Shown here: positions 48,201 through 60,085 of the stretch, piece after piece
Layout of the letters: each line of letters starts with the position of its first letter
Numbering within the stretch: position 1 is the stretch's first letter
From: Saururus chinensis
Taxonomy: Eukaryota; Streptophyta; Magnoliopsida; Piperales; Saururaceae
Assembly (NCBI GenBank): GCA_035235625.1
Contig: CP141140.1
Coordinates: 10,436,685-10,500,684 of the forward strand
DNA length: 64,000 nt
Direction of reading: 5' to 3'
The notes under the pieces: generated by a model
Told to the model about the DNA's origin: nothing
Seen by the model: the letters and a program-made list of their open reading frames with translations, nothing else
Database searches by the model: none
Position numbers and translations under genes: made by a program

Positions 48201-49803
48201 TCGTGTGTGCTCTCTTGCGAAGTTTGCTGAGAACCTATCTCTTACAAACACCTCGATCAATTCATCGAACATTTGATCATTGTGATGTGATCAACATGCC
48301 CTACCCAACTTTTATTCTTCATGAGATAAAAACAGGTAAGTTAATCCATAACAGTTGGATGCTCTTATTCACCGGTACTAAAGCTACATGTCTCATTTTA
48401 TATTTTCTTACTTTCCAAATAAATTGTGCAGAGGATGGAGTTATAATCAGTTGCAAACAATGGGAATCTAATGGAAACAAGTGGAAACTCGATGGCCAAA
48501 ATCAACCATATCCGGTTTTACTTCTTAATGGCCATTCCACAGAGAGTTTTTGTTTACCAACGGAACCAAAAGATCTCGTACGAACGTTAGTTTTAGAAGG
48601 TTATGAGGTGTGGCTGCTACAGTCAAGACTACACCCTCTTCATCCTTCATATGACTTTACAATAGATGACATTGGAAAATTTGACATTCCAGCAGGTAAG
48701 CATCAAGTCATGAATGAGAAAAAAAGAGCTTGAAACCTAGTTTGAAGGTTGTAATCAGAGTGAAAAAAATTGGAAAGTCTATAATACATTTTTTTAATAT
48801 ATTGCAGCAATTAAAAAGATCCAGCAGTTGCATGGGCCGTCATCAAAAGTGCATATAGTCGCACACTGTGTGGGAGGATTAGCTGCACATATGGCTCTAA
48901 TGGGTGGTCATGTTTCTGCAAGCAATGTAGCATCCTTGTCTTGCACAAACTCTTCCATGTTCTTTAAAGTCACCCCATCTTCCTTGTTCAAAATGAGGCT
49001 TCCTCTCATACCGGTAAGTTATGACTCTGGTTGATTTTCATCAATGAACTACCGGCCATCATGCATTTACAACGACTTACGGAGCTTAACCATCCTGTGT
49101 ATAGGTTACCATGAAAATACTGGGCCAGAACACCATCGTGTGCATGTTGGAAACCTCCAAGACTGGCTTGCGCCATCAGCTCATCAGAATGATAGCCAGA
49201 CTAATCCCACGCTATGAAAGATGCACCTGTGACGAGTGTGAAGTCTTCTCAGGCATCTTTGGCAACACATTCTGGCACAGCAACATCAGCCACAAGCTGC
49301 ACTACTGGCTCAACGAGGTGAGCTTGCCAAAGCTGCCCATGTCGGCCTTCCCCCACCTCAGAAAGATCTGCCTCTCGGGTTTCATTGTGGACTCTCGTGG
49401 GAACAACTCCTACCTGATATACCCAGAGAGAATAGCCGTACACACCCTGTACATATCCGGGGGAAAGAGTATTCTGGTGACCCCTCAGACCTCGTTTCTA
49501 GCCCACGGGTACATGAAGTTGCACCACCCTGGTTTCCGCCATGAACGAGTGGTGGTGGAGGGCTTTGGGCACTCGGATCTTTTGATCGGGGAGGAGTCCT
49601 ACAGAAGGATCTTTCCCCACATACTTTCTCATATAAAAGCCACGGAGAGAGGAAGCAATGGCGATGTGGAAGACAGAAGCTGCAGCATAGAATCCTTGTA
49701 TTGGGCTAAATCAGATGATGAATGTGGTACTTTCGGATCTTGCTCTTCTTGGTCGTTTATTCTGTTTCTGTTCGTTTTTTTAGTTTGGTTTGTATGTAAC
49801 TAA
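45271..49803 (+). CDS. GMC oxidoreductase-alpha/beta hydrolase fusion protein
   Basis: Nine exons: 45271-45513, 45597-46013, 46155-46317, 46412-46653, 46801-47813, 47965-48335, 48432-48695, 48808-49013 and 49105-49803. All join in frame to 1205 residues. The N-terminal half (about 10-540) is a GMC-type, cholesterol-oxidase-like flavoprotein: FAD-binding GSGYGG at 18-23, GLGGGSLVNAG, and the C-terminal active-site region with H464 (SVHLIGG) and N515-P516 (INPCLTIATVAEH). Residues 192-202 are CLACGNCMSGC, a CX2CX2CX3C pattern. From about 820 an alpha/beta hydrolase domain follows, with PVLLLNGHSTESF, the nucleophile elbow AHCVGG (C925 where serine is usual) and GFGHSD (H1129). The last 18 residues are a hydrophobic tail, likely a membrane anchor. 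I recall comparable two-domain proteins in actinobacteria. The substrate (a sterol or long-chain alcohol ester?) is inference. No breaks seen. Confidence 0.88.
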
Positions 49804-50605
49804 ATTTATAACTAAATAAATAAATTATGGTGTTCTTCGTAAGGGACAGTTTGGCCGAGTAGTCGAAGGTGTTATTTTTGTTCCTCTATTTAAGAGTTGT
49901 GATGAAATAAATGTAATGAAAAAAGTTGATTGAATCAAACAAAGAATGCTTCGTCATTAAAATACGGTACTAATGATACACTTGGGTGTCTACCTCTACC
50001 TCCCAACATAAGACAATTAACTACATGCTATTGAAACAACTTCACAAAATATTTCAGCAAACTATGTTATAGAATTGCTCTTGTAAAAAAAATTAAGACA
50101 GAAATTAAGTAGAAAATAAGTTTTAGTATTTTATAAGAAATCTTGTTGAAGGCAACACGTTCTATTTAAGTAGGCGCATTCGTCTGTTAGCAGATATATT
50201 TTTATGTAAATAAAATTGAACCAATTTTAAGTTAATAGATAACTAAATAAATTTATCTTAAAAATAATTATTTTATTGACCCAACCAACCCGCCTGATGT
50301 ACATGCGAACCAAACCGAGCTAGCCAAACTACAATGGTATGTACTTGTGTGGGTTAGCTTACCTACGTGCATAGGTTAAGCATGTATCTCCCCTACAAAA
50401 GTGAGGTGGCCCAAGGGCCAAACTTGAAAGACAAAACTTATGCATTATATATCAATAAATTCACTCTTAGATGATGTAGGACTATTCACTCTTTTAACAA
50501 ATTTACATGTATGATTCTTATTTACTTCAAAGTAGGTTTGAGCTCTCAATACTCATTTGAGTTTAACCTATATAAACCCACTTCTAACATAATGAATCAA
50601 ATTTA
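49804..50605. other. 3' flank of the fusion gene
   Basis: AT-rich, no gene. The first 150 bp probably include the 3' UTR and polyadenylation region (AATAAATAAATTATGG near 49818). Confidence 0.4.
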
Positions 50606-51170
50606 TAGGTTGTTTGTATATAGAATTTCTATAAGATTCTATCGATTTCGCTTTAATTTCGGCTCAAATTATCATAATCTTGTTTGTGTGTAGAATGTGG
50701 GAGGAATTAAAAATTTCACATGGAAGTTGATTCAAAGTCGTTTTGAGCCGGAATTGACCGAAATTACAGAATCACCTTAATAGGTATTTCTGTCGATTTT
50801 GACTCTCAACTCTCGTTTTGAAATTATAAATTTTGTTATTTTTCAATGGTTGTTTCTCATATCGATTTAAATTTTGAGAAACATGCCATATAGGTAGGGC
50901 CCACTTTGAAAGTTTAAATTTACTTACCCTTGCGAGATCTTATTTGATAAGCTTAAATTTAGAAACATAATATTACTAAGAACATGCATATCCGAATTTA
51001 AGAAAGAAAGTTATATTAGTTCAAAGTTTAAAAATGAATTTAATGTGATATCTAAATTTATTCTAAAAAATTTCTTTACCAACCATAATTTACATTCGGT
51101 GATAAATTTTTAAAATTAATTCTAAAATTTTTCACTTTCATTTCTAAAAAATTCAACACCCAAATAGCCC
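50606..51170 (-). mobile_element. Harbinger/Tourist-like MITE family M1, copy 2 (565 bp)
   Basis: Flanked by TTA (50603-50605 and 51171-51173). It matches the copy at 16615-17179 in reverse orientation along its whole length and has exactly the same length. The AAATAGCCC end here is the complement of GGGCTATTT there. Confidence 0.7.
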
Positions 51171-51222
51171 TTAGGCTCTACTCCCAAAGGGCGTGGGTTT
51201 AAATCCCACAATTGTCAGTTTT
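51171..51222 (+). other. tRNA-Leu-like 3' half (fragment)
   Basis: GGGCGTGGGTTTAAATCCCAC resembles the variable-arm end and T-arm of plant tRNA-Leu, including a perfect GTGGG/CCCAC stem and a B-box-like GGTTTAAATCC, followed by AATTGTCAG, close to the expected 3' end. No 5' half is present on the other side of the adjacent MITE. It is a fragment or a SINE head, not a working tRNA gene. Confidence 0.3.
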
Positions 51223-52902
51223 GCTCTCTTGTTAATTTCTTTTTCACGGAAGTCGATTAAATTCTACAATCTCCTAAACACATATACTTAGAATTTTATA
51301 TAAGTCAAAATATCCACTTTCATGCGAACGGTCACAGAATAGGTGTAAACCAAAGTTAACTTTTACATGGCAAAATTCTACCCTATTTCATCATTTCAAC
51401 ACATGAATGCTTAAAAGTAAAATAATATTAATCTTAGTTACCTTTCAAACTATCTACCCATATAGTACAACAACATAAAAACAATAATAGGGTTCTTCCC
51501 AACAAGGACAAACAACCTAATTAATTTACCAATAGGTCTCCAGTAAAATTATATTGTGTACAACAGTATAATTTTGGTATTATTTGCTTACAATAAATTC
51601 CCTTGTAAAGCAAATCGTGACTCGTAAATAAACCCAATGACCTCTTAGAACCCTCAGACCGATCATAAAGTAATTCTCTTTATTTAAATATATATAAAAA
51701 AAACTTTGTGCACCGATATCCACCATAAAATGCCTAAGCTACAATAAATAAGAAGTTATATGACTCAATCTCTTGCTAAGACCCATTAGTTATTCATATT
51801 TTACTATTATCGCAAGTGAGCATGAGTAAAATTGTATTATTATATATAATGTAATTTAGTTAAGACCTATTAGTCAACATGGATGACCACTAGGTCTTAG
51901 CAAGAATTATCCCTATTTATTAAAATCAAAATTATGAAAATACAATTTCTCAATCAACGAAGCGTGAGTTAAACAAGGTACGACGCAAATTCAAAGAGGA
52001 GCATTGACGAGGTCTCTGAATCCTCGTTGGGCCGAATGTTGAAAAGCCGAATGAATTGCCATCGTGCTCCAACCGAAAAAATCTTCCTCTAACGAACAAT
52101 GATCTCAAAAACTCAAACACAAGTCTGCCACAGGGCTCATAACCCAAAGCCAATCCAAGCTGATGGAAATTACAGTGTTGCACCGGGATAATATTTTTTC
52201 TTCGTTTATTTTTTTTACTCGCTTTACTTAATATTAATAACTCTATTTAGTTTTTTAAATTAAAATTAATTTATTTTAAAAAATTAAATAAAGTTATCAA
52301 TTTGGGATAAACAAAGCTTAATTTTTAAAAAACCAAATTAACTTGGCCATTGCAAAAAAAGGCCAGAGTTGTTGACCAGCTTGACTCGGTGCAACTCGGA
52401 AACCAGTCCAATCTAGGTTATACTCCTGTCTTTCACAATTGCCCTGACACCCTCCTTCTCATTTTTCTTGTTAACCTTCTTCGTCTCTTTCTTTCGCCTC
52501 CTCCACGGCCAATAGTCCTTCGTCGCCAACGAGTAGTTTAACTGCTACTAAAATCACTCCTCTACTGTAGGCTATGTCTATAAACCTCATCTTTAGATCC
52601 CAACGTCGCGATAATACTACAATAACTATTGTTTACCTCCTCAACTCAAACCCAACCCCTCAGAGATTTCTAAAAATAACATATTTTTGGTATGTTGTCC
52701 GCCCTAGCAAGAACCAGAGCGATAGTGGAGTTAAATTATTGATTACTTTCACGACTTGATGGAACTATGACGTCTCTTAACTGCTCAAAGGTTTCTGCCA
52801 TGACAATTGAGAAAAACCTGCGTCATCATCTGTGTCAACTTGAATGTACTTAATTGAACCGGGTTGACCTGGTCTGATCGCGTGAGTTCAAACGCAATGA
52901 TA
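51223..52902. other. Intergenic DNA without a recognised gene
   Basis: AT-rich with two short GC-richer patches (51950-52150, 52350-52540) that contain small frames of no recognisable family. Confidence 0.4.
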
Positions 52903-53063
52903 TACTCTCTCCGTCCGATTTTAATAGCTCCATATTTCATTTTCGTTATTTTTATCAAACACCTTTTTTCTGACTCTCACAATAAGTATTAACCATGAAA
53001 GTATAACTGACTCCTCTTCCCGGCATTGGGCAGTAAACGGCAGCCACGGGACCATGGCGTTAG

Positions 53064-54126
53064 CCGCTGGTTGGAAACCTCTTGCAGATAAACCGCAAAA
53101 GGCCTCACGTGGCCCTCACCAATCTTGCCCGCTCCCACGGCCCATTGTTCTTTGTATGGCTCAGAATGAAGCTCCTTGTCGTGGCCTCCTCCCCGGCTGC
53201 TGCCGCTAAGGTCCTCATGGCACATGACCAAATTCTATTGGCCCGGTTCATCCTTCACACTTTCATAATTGGGTTCTATACTCCCTACTCGCTAGCTTAG
53301 GCAATGGAGTGCAACAAGAGGTAGAAGAAACTTAGAAGTGTTTGCAAGTCGAAGCTGTTCTTTGTGAAGACCCTAGGAGCTGCACTCACAGATGAGGGAG
53401 GAGAAGGTCTTTCAGCTGGTGCAGTCTGTTCTGCAGAGACAAAGGGAGGAGGTTAAGATTGCAGGACTAGTTTTCAAAACTGTTTTTAACACTCTGGGCA
53501 ATGTTATTTTCTCTAAAGATGTCTTCGATTTAGAGAAGAGCCTTATTTCCAGAGTCATGGAGCTGGCTCTGGCTCCAAATGTTGCAGACTTTTATCCAGG
53601 ACTGGATAGGTTTGACATTCAAGGCCCAAATAGAGAGAGTATGGGGTACGCATATAGAGTATATAAGATGTGGGAGGCACTCACGGAGAAAAGGAAGCAT
53701 CAGAGGGACTCAAATTCAAATGAAAACTTCTTGTCCATGCAGCTCACCACTGGTTTTGATGATCTCCAGCTCAAGGCTTTATTCACCGTCAGCAATCTCA
53801 ATCCAAGTAATTTTTCTAAGTGGATTTCTTTGTCCTTCTCATCTCTCTTAGTTTCATAAATGCTGAGCTCAGCTTACACAAGACATATTTGTTGCTGGGA
53901 CGGATACATGCACCACCACAATCGAGTGGGCACTCTCTAAGTTAATCAGGAACCCGGAAGCCATGGCTAGAGCTCGGAATGAGGTGGAAAGGGTGGTGGG
54001 GCATAGAAGAAAGGGAGATAACACAGTAAAAGAGATCCATCTAGTCCACCTCACCTACCTCCAGGCATGCATCAAAGAGACACTGTGTCTGCACCCACCC
54101 ACCAGTCCCGCCTACTTACACCAAAG
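53064..54126 (+). pseudogene. Cytochrome P450 pseudogene (CYP71-clan type)
   Basis: Pieces in order: PLVGNLLQI, then HVALTNLARSHGPLFFVWLR and LLVVASSPAAAAKVLMAHDQ (N-terminal beta region). About 140 bp later come VFNTLGNVIFSKDVFDLEKS and DFYPGLDRFDIQG, then the I-helix FVAGTDTCTTTIEW and KLIRNPEAMARARNEVERVV, ending with YLQACIKETLCLHPP (K-helix ExxR region start). The piece is cut before the PERF and heme-binding segments, so it cannot be active. The reading frame has stops and shifts between the first two blocks (for example after LLARF). An intron-like gap remains at about 53800-53886 in front of the I-helix, so the copy came from genomic DNA, not mRNA. The sequence is closest in style to CYP76/CYP80; that assignment is from memory. 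Confidence 0.85.
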
Positions 54127-54179
54127 GTTGTACGGAGGCATGGCCTCTTGATTTCATGTCCATCCTCCTTCCCTTTTCT

Positions 54180-54760
54180 TCTCACGATCCTCTGCTCCAG
54201 CGTGAGCACACAAGATAGTCTATGATAGAACAGAAAGAATGGAAGAAGAGAGTGGGGGAAGAGGCTCTGATGGCAAGACACGCTCTCGGTTAGCCTACCC
54301 AGTCGATTCCTGTCACCCTCCTGATCTCCACCTTCTCGTTCGACCTGCCCAGCCCTCAGGTGCTCTTCATCGACATGTTTCGCCCTAGCACCTCCACCGC
54401 GAAGTTGATCATGTCCTTCGCCAAGGCCACACACCGCTTTGTCTCCCCGCGGCTGGGAGTCCGCTCGCACTCCTCCAATGTCCTCCCCCACCATCCCCGC
54501 CATGGTCGAGTTCTCGTCCGCCCCGAACACCCACAACAGCTCCCCCATCAGGGTGGCACTCAAGAACGGGAACCTCCTTGCGATGGACCGCGGCAGGAAC
54601 GACCGCGCGTGCCGGCATCTTGTCCGATATGTTTGGCATTTTCATCACGCTGCCTTGCTTCAACGTCGACTCCCTGAAGAACTTGCCCTCCTCCACCACC
54701 CACCTCCTATTCGCCGGACTGCTCACTCCTGACTTGGCACCAGCAACTGCGTTCGTATGC
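54180..54760 (-). pseudogene. BURP-domain pseudogene (polygalacturonase-1 beta-subunit-like)
   Basis: On the minus strand: KFFRESTLKQGSVMKMPNIS, DKMPARA, then after a frame change ATLMGELLWVFGADENSTMA, later GDKAVCGLGE in a shifted frame, and ESVSCHQSLFPHSLL near the end. These follow the order of the BURP domain of PG1-beta/RD22-like wall proteins (FFRE..LK.G..M.MPDI.DKMP..., GE..RC.., SVSCHQ). At least two frame changes break it. It starts inside the element and lies tail to tail with the P450 piece, so the two fragments are unlikely to come from one locus. Confidence 0.8.
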
Positions 54761-55018
54761 TCGGGGTGGTTTTTTGCTTTGTGTTGGGAGAAGGAGACAG
54801 GCCATCAAGGTTTTCCTTTCCACCCAAGGAAGAAGAGGTTTAAGAGGCAACACGAAGGTATTAGCCTCTCGATTCTGAGTTTCTGGCTTCAGTGGAACGA
54901 AGAAACAGTGCGAAGCAATAGATACCCATGTAATGGTTTAAATTGAGGGAAATGTAGCAATTAATATAGTATAGTGCTTTTTTTCTATTGGAGCTATTAA
55001 AATAGGACGGAGGGAGTA

Positions 55019-55790
55019 TGTTAGTATTTTTATTGAAAGTCTAATAATAATTGCTGAAAACAAAGAATTACTCCCCCTCATATATTTATAGTTTTATTTA
55101 ATTTTTTTAAATAAATTTAAACTAATTTATTTAAATAATAGAATTAAGATATTAATATAAGACAAAAATTATTTAAGTGGTAAATAATTTTTATTAAAAT
55201 ATTAATAATTTTTTAAAATTTATAAAATTAAAATTATTTATTTTACTATTTTCTTTGATCATAACCAAGAATCTTGATGTGACTAAAATTGCAAAGCATA
55301 AAAATGCTATAGCTCATGAGATAAATGCACACTAATTTTTTTTAAGAGGGCCGCTAAGGTGAGTCTGGGCTCACGCGTGGCCCAGGCCCACTGGGCAGTC
55401 AAATTTATATTTGACGGCCCACATTTGCCCCCTAAGTAACGTGGACTATTGGATATAAATCCAATGGCCCGGTGGGCCTGGGCTCACGCAGCCACGCATG
55501 AGCCTAGGCTAACCTCAACTTTTTCCTTTTCTTAATAAGTATGTAATTTTAAAAATAAATAATATTTGTTAAATTAATATTTATTATTTTTAAATAAAAA
55601 ATATTATATATAAAAAATATTTAAAAAATAATTATTAAAATAAAAAAATATTTCTCAAATTAGTGTATTTTTATATATTTTTCTTTAATTTCATCCTTCT
55701 TGATGAAATCACGTTTAAGTTGATAAATATCTCTTTAGAGTAATTTCGTCCGACGAAATCCCCATTGTGGTACGAGCACTCCCCGTTGTG
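55019..55790. other. AT-rich spacer
   Basis: Contains a possible lone Stowaway-like end at 55069 (TTACTCCCCCTCATATATTT) without a partner. No gene. Confidence 0.4.
55354..55525. repeat. Foldback repeat, AGTTGAGGTGAGC family (long copy)
   Basis: GCTAAGGTGAGTCTGGGCTC at the left is mirrored by GAGCCTAGGCTAACCTCAAC at the right. Internally GTCAAATTTATATTTGAC and GGCCCA/TGGGCC pair as well. It shares words with the short hairpin at 33188-33241. Confidence 0.65.
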
Positions 55791-55799
55791 ATACAAAAT

Positions 55800-56210
55800 T
55801 AATAAGGGGCAACCAGCTCGAGCCCCTCAGCTGCAATTCCTCGAACAGGTAAAGCTCCAAGCTTCATTTTCTGCGCTGTTCGCTTCGAATCCATCGTCGT
55901 GGATCGTGACTTTTGTTGGGCTTTTGTTCTGCTGTTAGCTTTATTGTGTTTCAGCCTCTGGAGAGTGATATTTTCTGTGTGTTCTCTGTTTTTTTTATGC
56001 TTCGTGGTTGATGGTTGAGGGAGAAAGTTCGAGTCTTTAGGTGTAATTTGAGCATGTATAGTTTGATTTGCAGATTAGTGAGTTGATTTTGTGGGGGTCT
56101 TGTGTGGAATCTTTATGGAGGGGAGCTTGTCAGGGGCGAATTTGATGTCTGGTCACTATGGGATGCTTGATTTACACGGGCCTCCGCATTCCCATCAGCA
56201 TCAGTAACCG
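55800..56210 (+). other. 5'-UTR-like orphan segment
   Basis: GC-richer sequence with GAACAGGTAAAGCTCC (a good donor context) followed by T-rich intron-like DNA, as seen at the 5' end of plant housekeeping genes. No coding exon follows before the microsatellite. It may be the start of a lost gene. Confidence 0.25.
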
Positions 56211-56331
56211 AAACATGCATACATTATAAAAAACACATAAAAGACCAACAGCATAAAGGATCAATAATGTCAATCTAGATGACTGTAGGGTATATATGAG
56301 CTCACAATTAGTAAGATATCACAAGTTACAA

Positions 56332-56455
<124 letters not shown>

Positions 56456-56497
56456 CTAAAATACAAGGCAGAAATGCAAAATATGAAAATAAATAAC

Positions 56498-56757
56498 CTT
56501 GATTGGGCGTTGAGATACATGCTTGCAGCTCTGGTATTGCACCCTCAGAACAATCTTCTTGGTTGTCTTTGCCTGCAACACATTTAATTCGATTATCATT
56601 ACCAATCGTCTAAATTTCACAAAATAACATCACACAAAAGAATATTTGTGAAAGACCAAATGCTCCACTTCTTGTGGAAGACAAGTTTGGTCTGCCCACC
56701 GTAGTGATGGCGGAACTCAAACAACTGATGGTCAAGCAGCTTCACTTCCCTGATAAT
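56498..56757 (-). pseudogene. Orphan exons of ribosomal protein eL42 (L36a/L44)
   Basis: On the minus strand a complete internal exon (56572-56498) encodes 25 residues, [20 protein letters not shown] plus QRPIK, nearly identical to eL42 and bounded by AG and GT. Upstream (56757-56668) YGGQTKLVFHKK is followed directly by TGGAGC where a GT donor is expected, and the residues before it (HQLFEFRHH) do not match eL42. The final exon (RCKHFEIGG...) would fall in the microsatellite and is absent. eL42 is a 60S subunit protein near the E site. This copy looks truncated and non-functional. Confidence 0.75.
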
Positions 56758-58439
56758 TCAGAAAATGAAGAACGAGTGAAACTTGTTCAGACATATTGTC
56801 GAACAATTAATGCAAGTTCTTACTAAAAGACAAGTTCCTATGGGAGGAAATATGAATGCTACAAATATGAATGGAGGCAGAAGAAGAGGTGGTAGAATAG
56901 GATAGGGCAATGTGAATTTAGAAGGACCTCATCAACCTGTAATGCAACAATAGCAACAATTTGTAGTATCTCGAAATAAACAAATTATTGATGATGAAGA
57001 TTCTAGTGAAGAAGATTATGAAAATCCAAATCCATAGTTTAGAGATGATTATTTTAAACCCAAGCTTGATCTGCCGATGTTTGGAGGTCAAATACATGTG
57101 GAAATTGTTTTAGACGGGATGAATGATGTTGAAAAATATTTTGATTGTCTTGATGTACTAAAACATAAAAAGGTTAAACTAGTTTCATGCAAGCTCAAAA
57201 GTGGAGCTTCAGCTTAGTGGGATCAATTGCAAATGGAGAGAGTTAGACAAGGTAAATAACTAATTAAAAGTTGGAACAAATGAAACAAATGCTGAGAGCT
57301 AGGTTTCTTCCACCTGACTATGAATAGATTCTATTTCAAAATTATCAGAATTGCAAACAAGGAGGAAATTCAATCTTTGAATATATAGAAATATTTCAAA
57401 GATTGGGAGCACAAAATAATCTTCATGAGACAGAAGGACAACAAGTGCAAAGATTTATATAAGGTCTTATATACTCTATTAGAGATAGAATTACTGTTGC
57501 TCCTATATATACTATGAATGAAGCATATCAATTGGCTATTAGAGCTTAAAAACATTTGTCTAATACTTTTAACAGAGTAAACAACAATGTAAAATATCAA
57601 AGGAATGATTCAGGATTTCAGAAAGGAAAAGATGTTTTAAGAGAGACGACTTGTTTAAAAGGAATGCAAGTTGAATTAATTGTAGCCACTTGAAGTTCAA
57701 GCAGATTTCAGGAGAAAGAAACTTCAAATTTCCAATCTAACAACTCTTATGCTAAGTGTCACGCCCCGGTGCTGCCCGTCCCGAGCCGAACCCGGTCCAG
57801 GGGCCAGTCAAGCGCGCGGGGGCGACAAGGGAAATTGAGATACGGTTTAGTGGAATACTTAACCCTAAACACGGGTGACTTAACAGAATTACGGAGTATG
57901 CACACCACTTTGAGCAAGAGTAAATAAGTAGAAAAGAAGAAGAGTTGCTTAACTCAAAATAAACAACTAGCCTCAAACCCACAAGCTTAGTCAACCATAG
58001 CCCACACTGGCTCTAAAATAAGTCTTAGACATCACAACTGTATAAAGTGACATAAATCCAACAGGGAACCATACACAAAGGTTCTAAACATAAAGCATAA
58101 ACCAAGGAAACTAAGTCACATAAGAGTCTCCACGATCACATCCAAGTTATCTCCGATCTTTCCTCAAAGAGGAGATCTTGTCCGTCTGCGTGTCGCACCA
58201 CGCAGCCCCAAAGCAAAAACACAAGAAAGAGGGGTGAGTTTAACAAACTCAGCAATAGTTTTTAATATAACTATCATCATCGGAAATACAATAGCATAGC
58301 AATATAATCATTCAGATCAAAGATTGACAAGATGTATCATTTTCTGATCACACAGACACATCACCTAAACCTGCATCATAGTGTATAATCCACATAGTGC
58401 TATTCTCATCATAACAACCTACATGAAATGTATCTCCAA

Positions 58440-58770
58440 CATACATATCAAATCATGCCTCAACATCATATCAACCTGCATAAAATGTATCTTTAACATA
58501 CATATCCAATCATACATCACATCATATCAACCTGCATGAAATGTATCTCTAACATACATATCCGATCATGCATCACATCATATCAACCTACATGAAATGT
58601 ATCTCTAACATACATATCCAACCATGCATCACATCATATCAACCTGCATAAAATGTATCTCTAACATACATATCCGATCATGCATCACATCATAATAACC
58701 TACATGAAATGTATCTCTAACATACATATCCGATCATGCATCACATCATATCAACCTCCATCAAGGAGTA
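58440..58770. repeat. Minisatellite in the solo LTR, about 6 units of 55-60 bp
   Basis: Each unit carries ATCACATCATATCAACCT, then CATGAAATGTATCTCTAAC and ATACATATCCGATCATGC with minor changes. It occupies a position in its LTR comparable to the array at 29470-29910 but shares no sequence with it. Confidence 0.9.
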
Positions 58771-59979
58771 ATTACAATTTAGTGTCACACAAACAGGAAC
58801 ACAGACAAGGCCACGAAGGCGTGTCATGGTCCAGAATTCTACACAAGAATTTAAGAAGTTTGGGGTTGTCAATCCCTAAGACTGCTCGCCCTAGACGATC
58901 CTGGCCAAGGATGTCCCATTCTCACACAGAGAATCTAGAGCAGGGGTGTTTGCCCAGGGATATTTCCTGCGGAAGGGAGAGCCCGAGTTCCCACACAGGG
59001 AACCCTAGAACACATGGTAGTGGGTGCACACGGCATACCATACTGGATTCTCAGGGTCCAAATGACACTCATAATAATAATCTCAAATCCGCAAGATAAG
59101 TACACAACTCGTCCCCCACATAATTCCATTTCTCTAGACTCAACCCGGGGAGTGCACTCGTTCCACACAGGAACTCAAATCAAAACATGTCCTTTCGGAC
59201 CAATCAAGTTTTGATTAAGCCACGACCGATTAATCCGACACGCAATTTTACCATATTGCACCCAATTGATTAAATTCGATTAACCTCGATAAAGCCTCAA
59301 TTGGAAATCTATTTTCATGATGCATGTAATATAGTACATACGTGGACAAGGCATACATGAATTCTAATTCATGATAAGTGCTCTCATCAACCCCTAATGC
59401 ATCATTCATAATCATAATATCAAGCTTCAACATCATCATTAAACCCCACATGTGTGTACCTAGTAGAAGCACTTCACACAATGCATATCAACATGCTTGA
59501 AATTAACTCACTACCACACTACACATGTGAATTAACATTTAATCATGAATTCCAGCGGAAATCATAGGAGAAGAATCATTGAAATCATAACTCAAATCAA
59601 AGCTCAACCAGAAGCTAAACACATATAAGATTATTCACTTAATCCTTAAGCCATGACATTTACTAACATTCGCACATCAATTAACCACATCCTAACATGA
59701 CATATTAGTCCGTTAGTAGGCTATAGCTCTACTGAAAATATACTTATCTATAGAGAATCAACCAATCATAACTTCAAGATGGCAATTCCAACATCATACC
59801 ACAAACCATAAGTCATTCCTCAAATCTCTAAATATATACCTCAACTTCATAACCTCAATGGTATGCCTTTCTAGTAGCATAATATAGCTCAAAATACTCC
59901 ACATTCATATGAAATTGGCAAGTTAAAGTGGAATCACCGAAATAAACATCATGCAAATAGAACAAAATTCTGTTGTGTA

Positions 59980-60085
59980 GCCATTCGAACGCCCAGAAGT
60001 GCCGTTTGATTGGCTAAACAGGAAATATATCGAACTGACAGTGTTGCCGTTCGAATGCCCAGGAGGCCATTTGAACGCCAACAAG
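59980..60085. repeat. Second cluster of CCGTTCGAACG-like motifs
   Basis: Four variants (CATTCGAACGCCC, GCCGTTTGATTGG, GCCGTTCGAATGCCC, GCCATTTGAACGCC) lie within about 105 bp, like the cluster at 28322-28436. Confidence 0.65.

Larger units (their letters stand above)
52903..55018. mobile_element. Stowaway-type element carrying two gene fragments (2.1 kb)
   Basis: The left end TACTCTCTCCGTCCGATTTT, continuing AATAGCTCCA, matches the complement of the right end TACTCCCTCCGTCCTATTTT, AATAGCTCCA. That is 30 bp of inverted repeat with two mismatches. These are standard Stowaway (Tc1/mariner-type MITE) termini with TA as target. Normal Stowaway MITEs are under about 400 bp; here the interior is a P450 pseudogene (+) and a BURP-domain pseudogene (-). 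No transposase is visible. The chance alternative is two separate solitary MITE ends that happen to match. Confidence 0.65.

Noticed and set aside
54736-54946. 122-codon plus-strand frame at the right side of the Stowaway-type element
   Set aside because: It mainly overlaps the BURP fragment on the opposite strand and shows no domain of its own.
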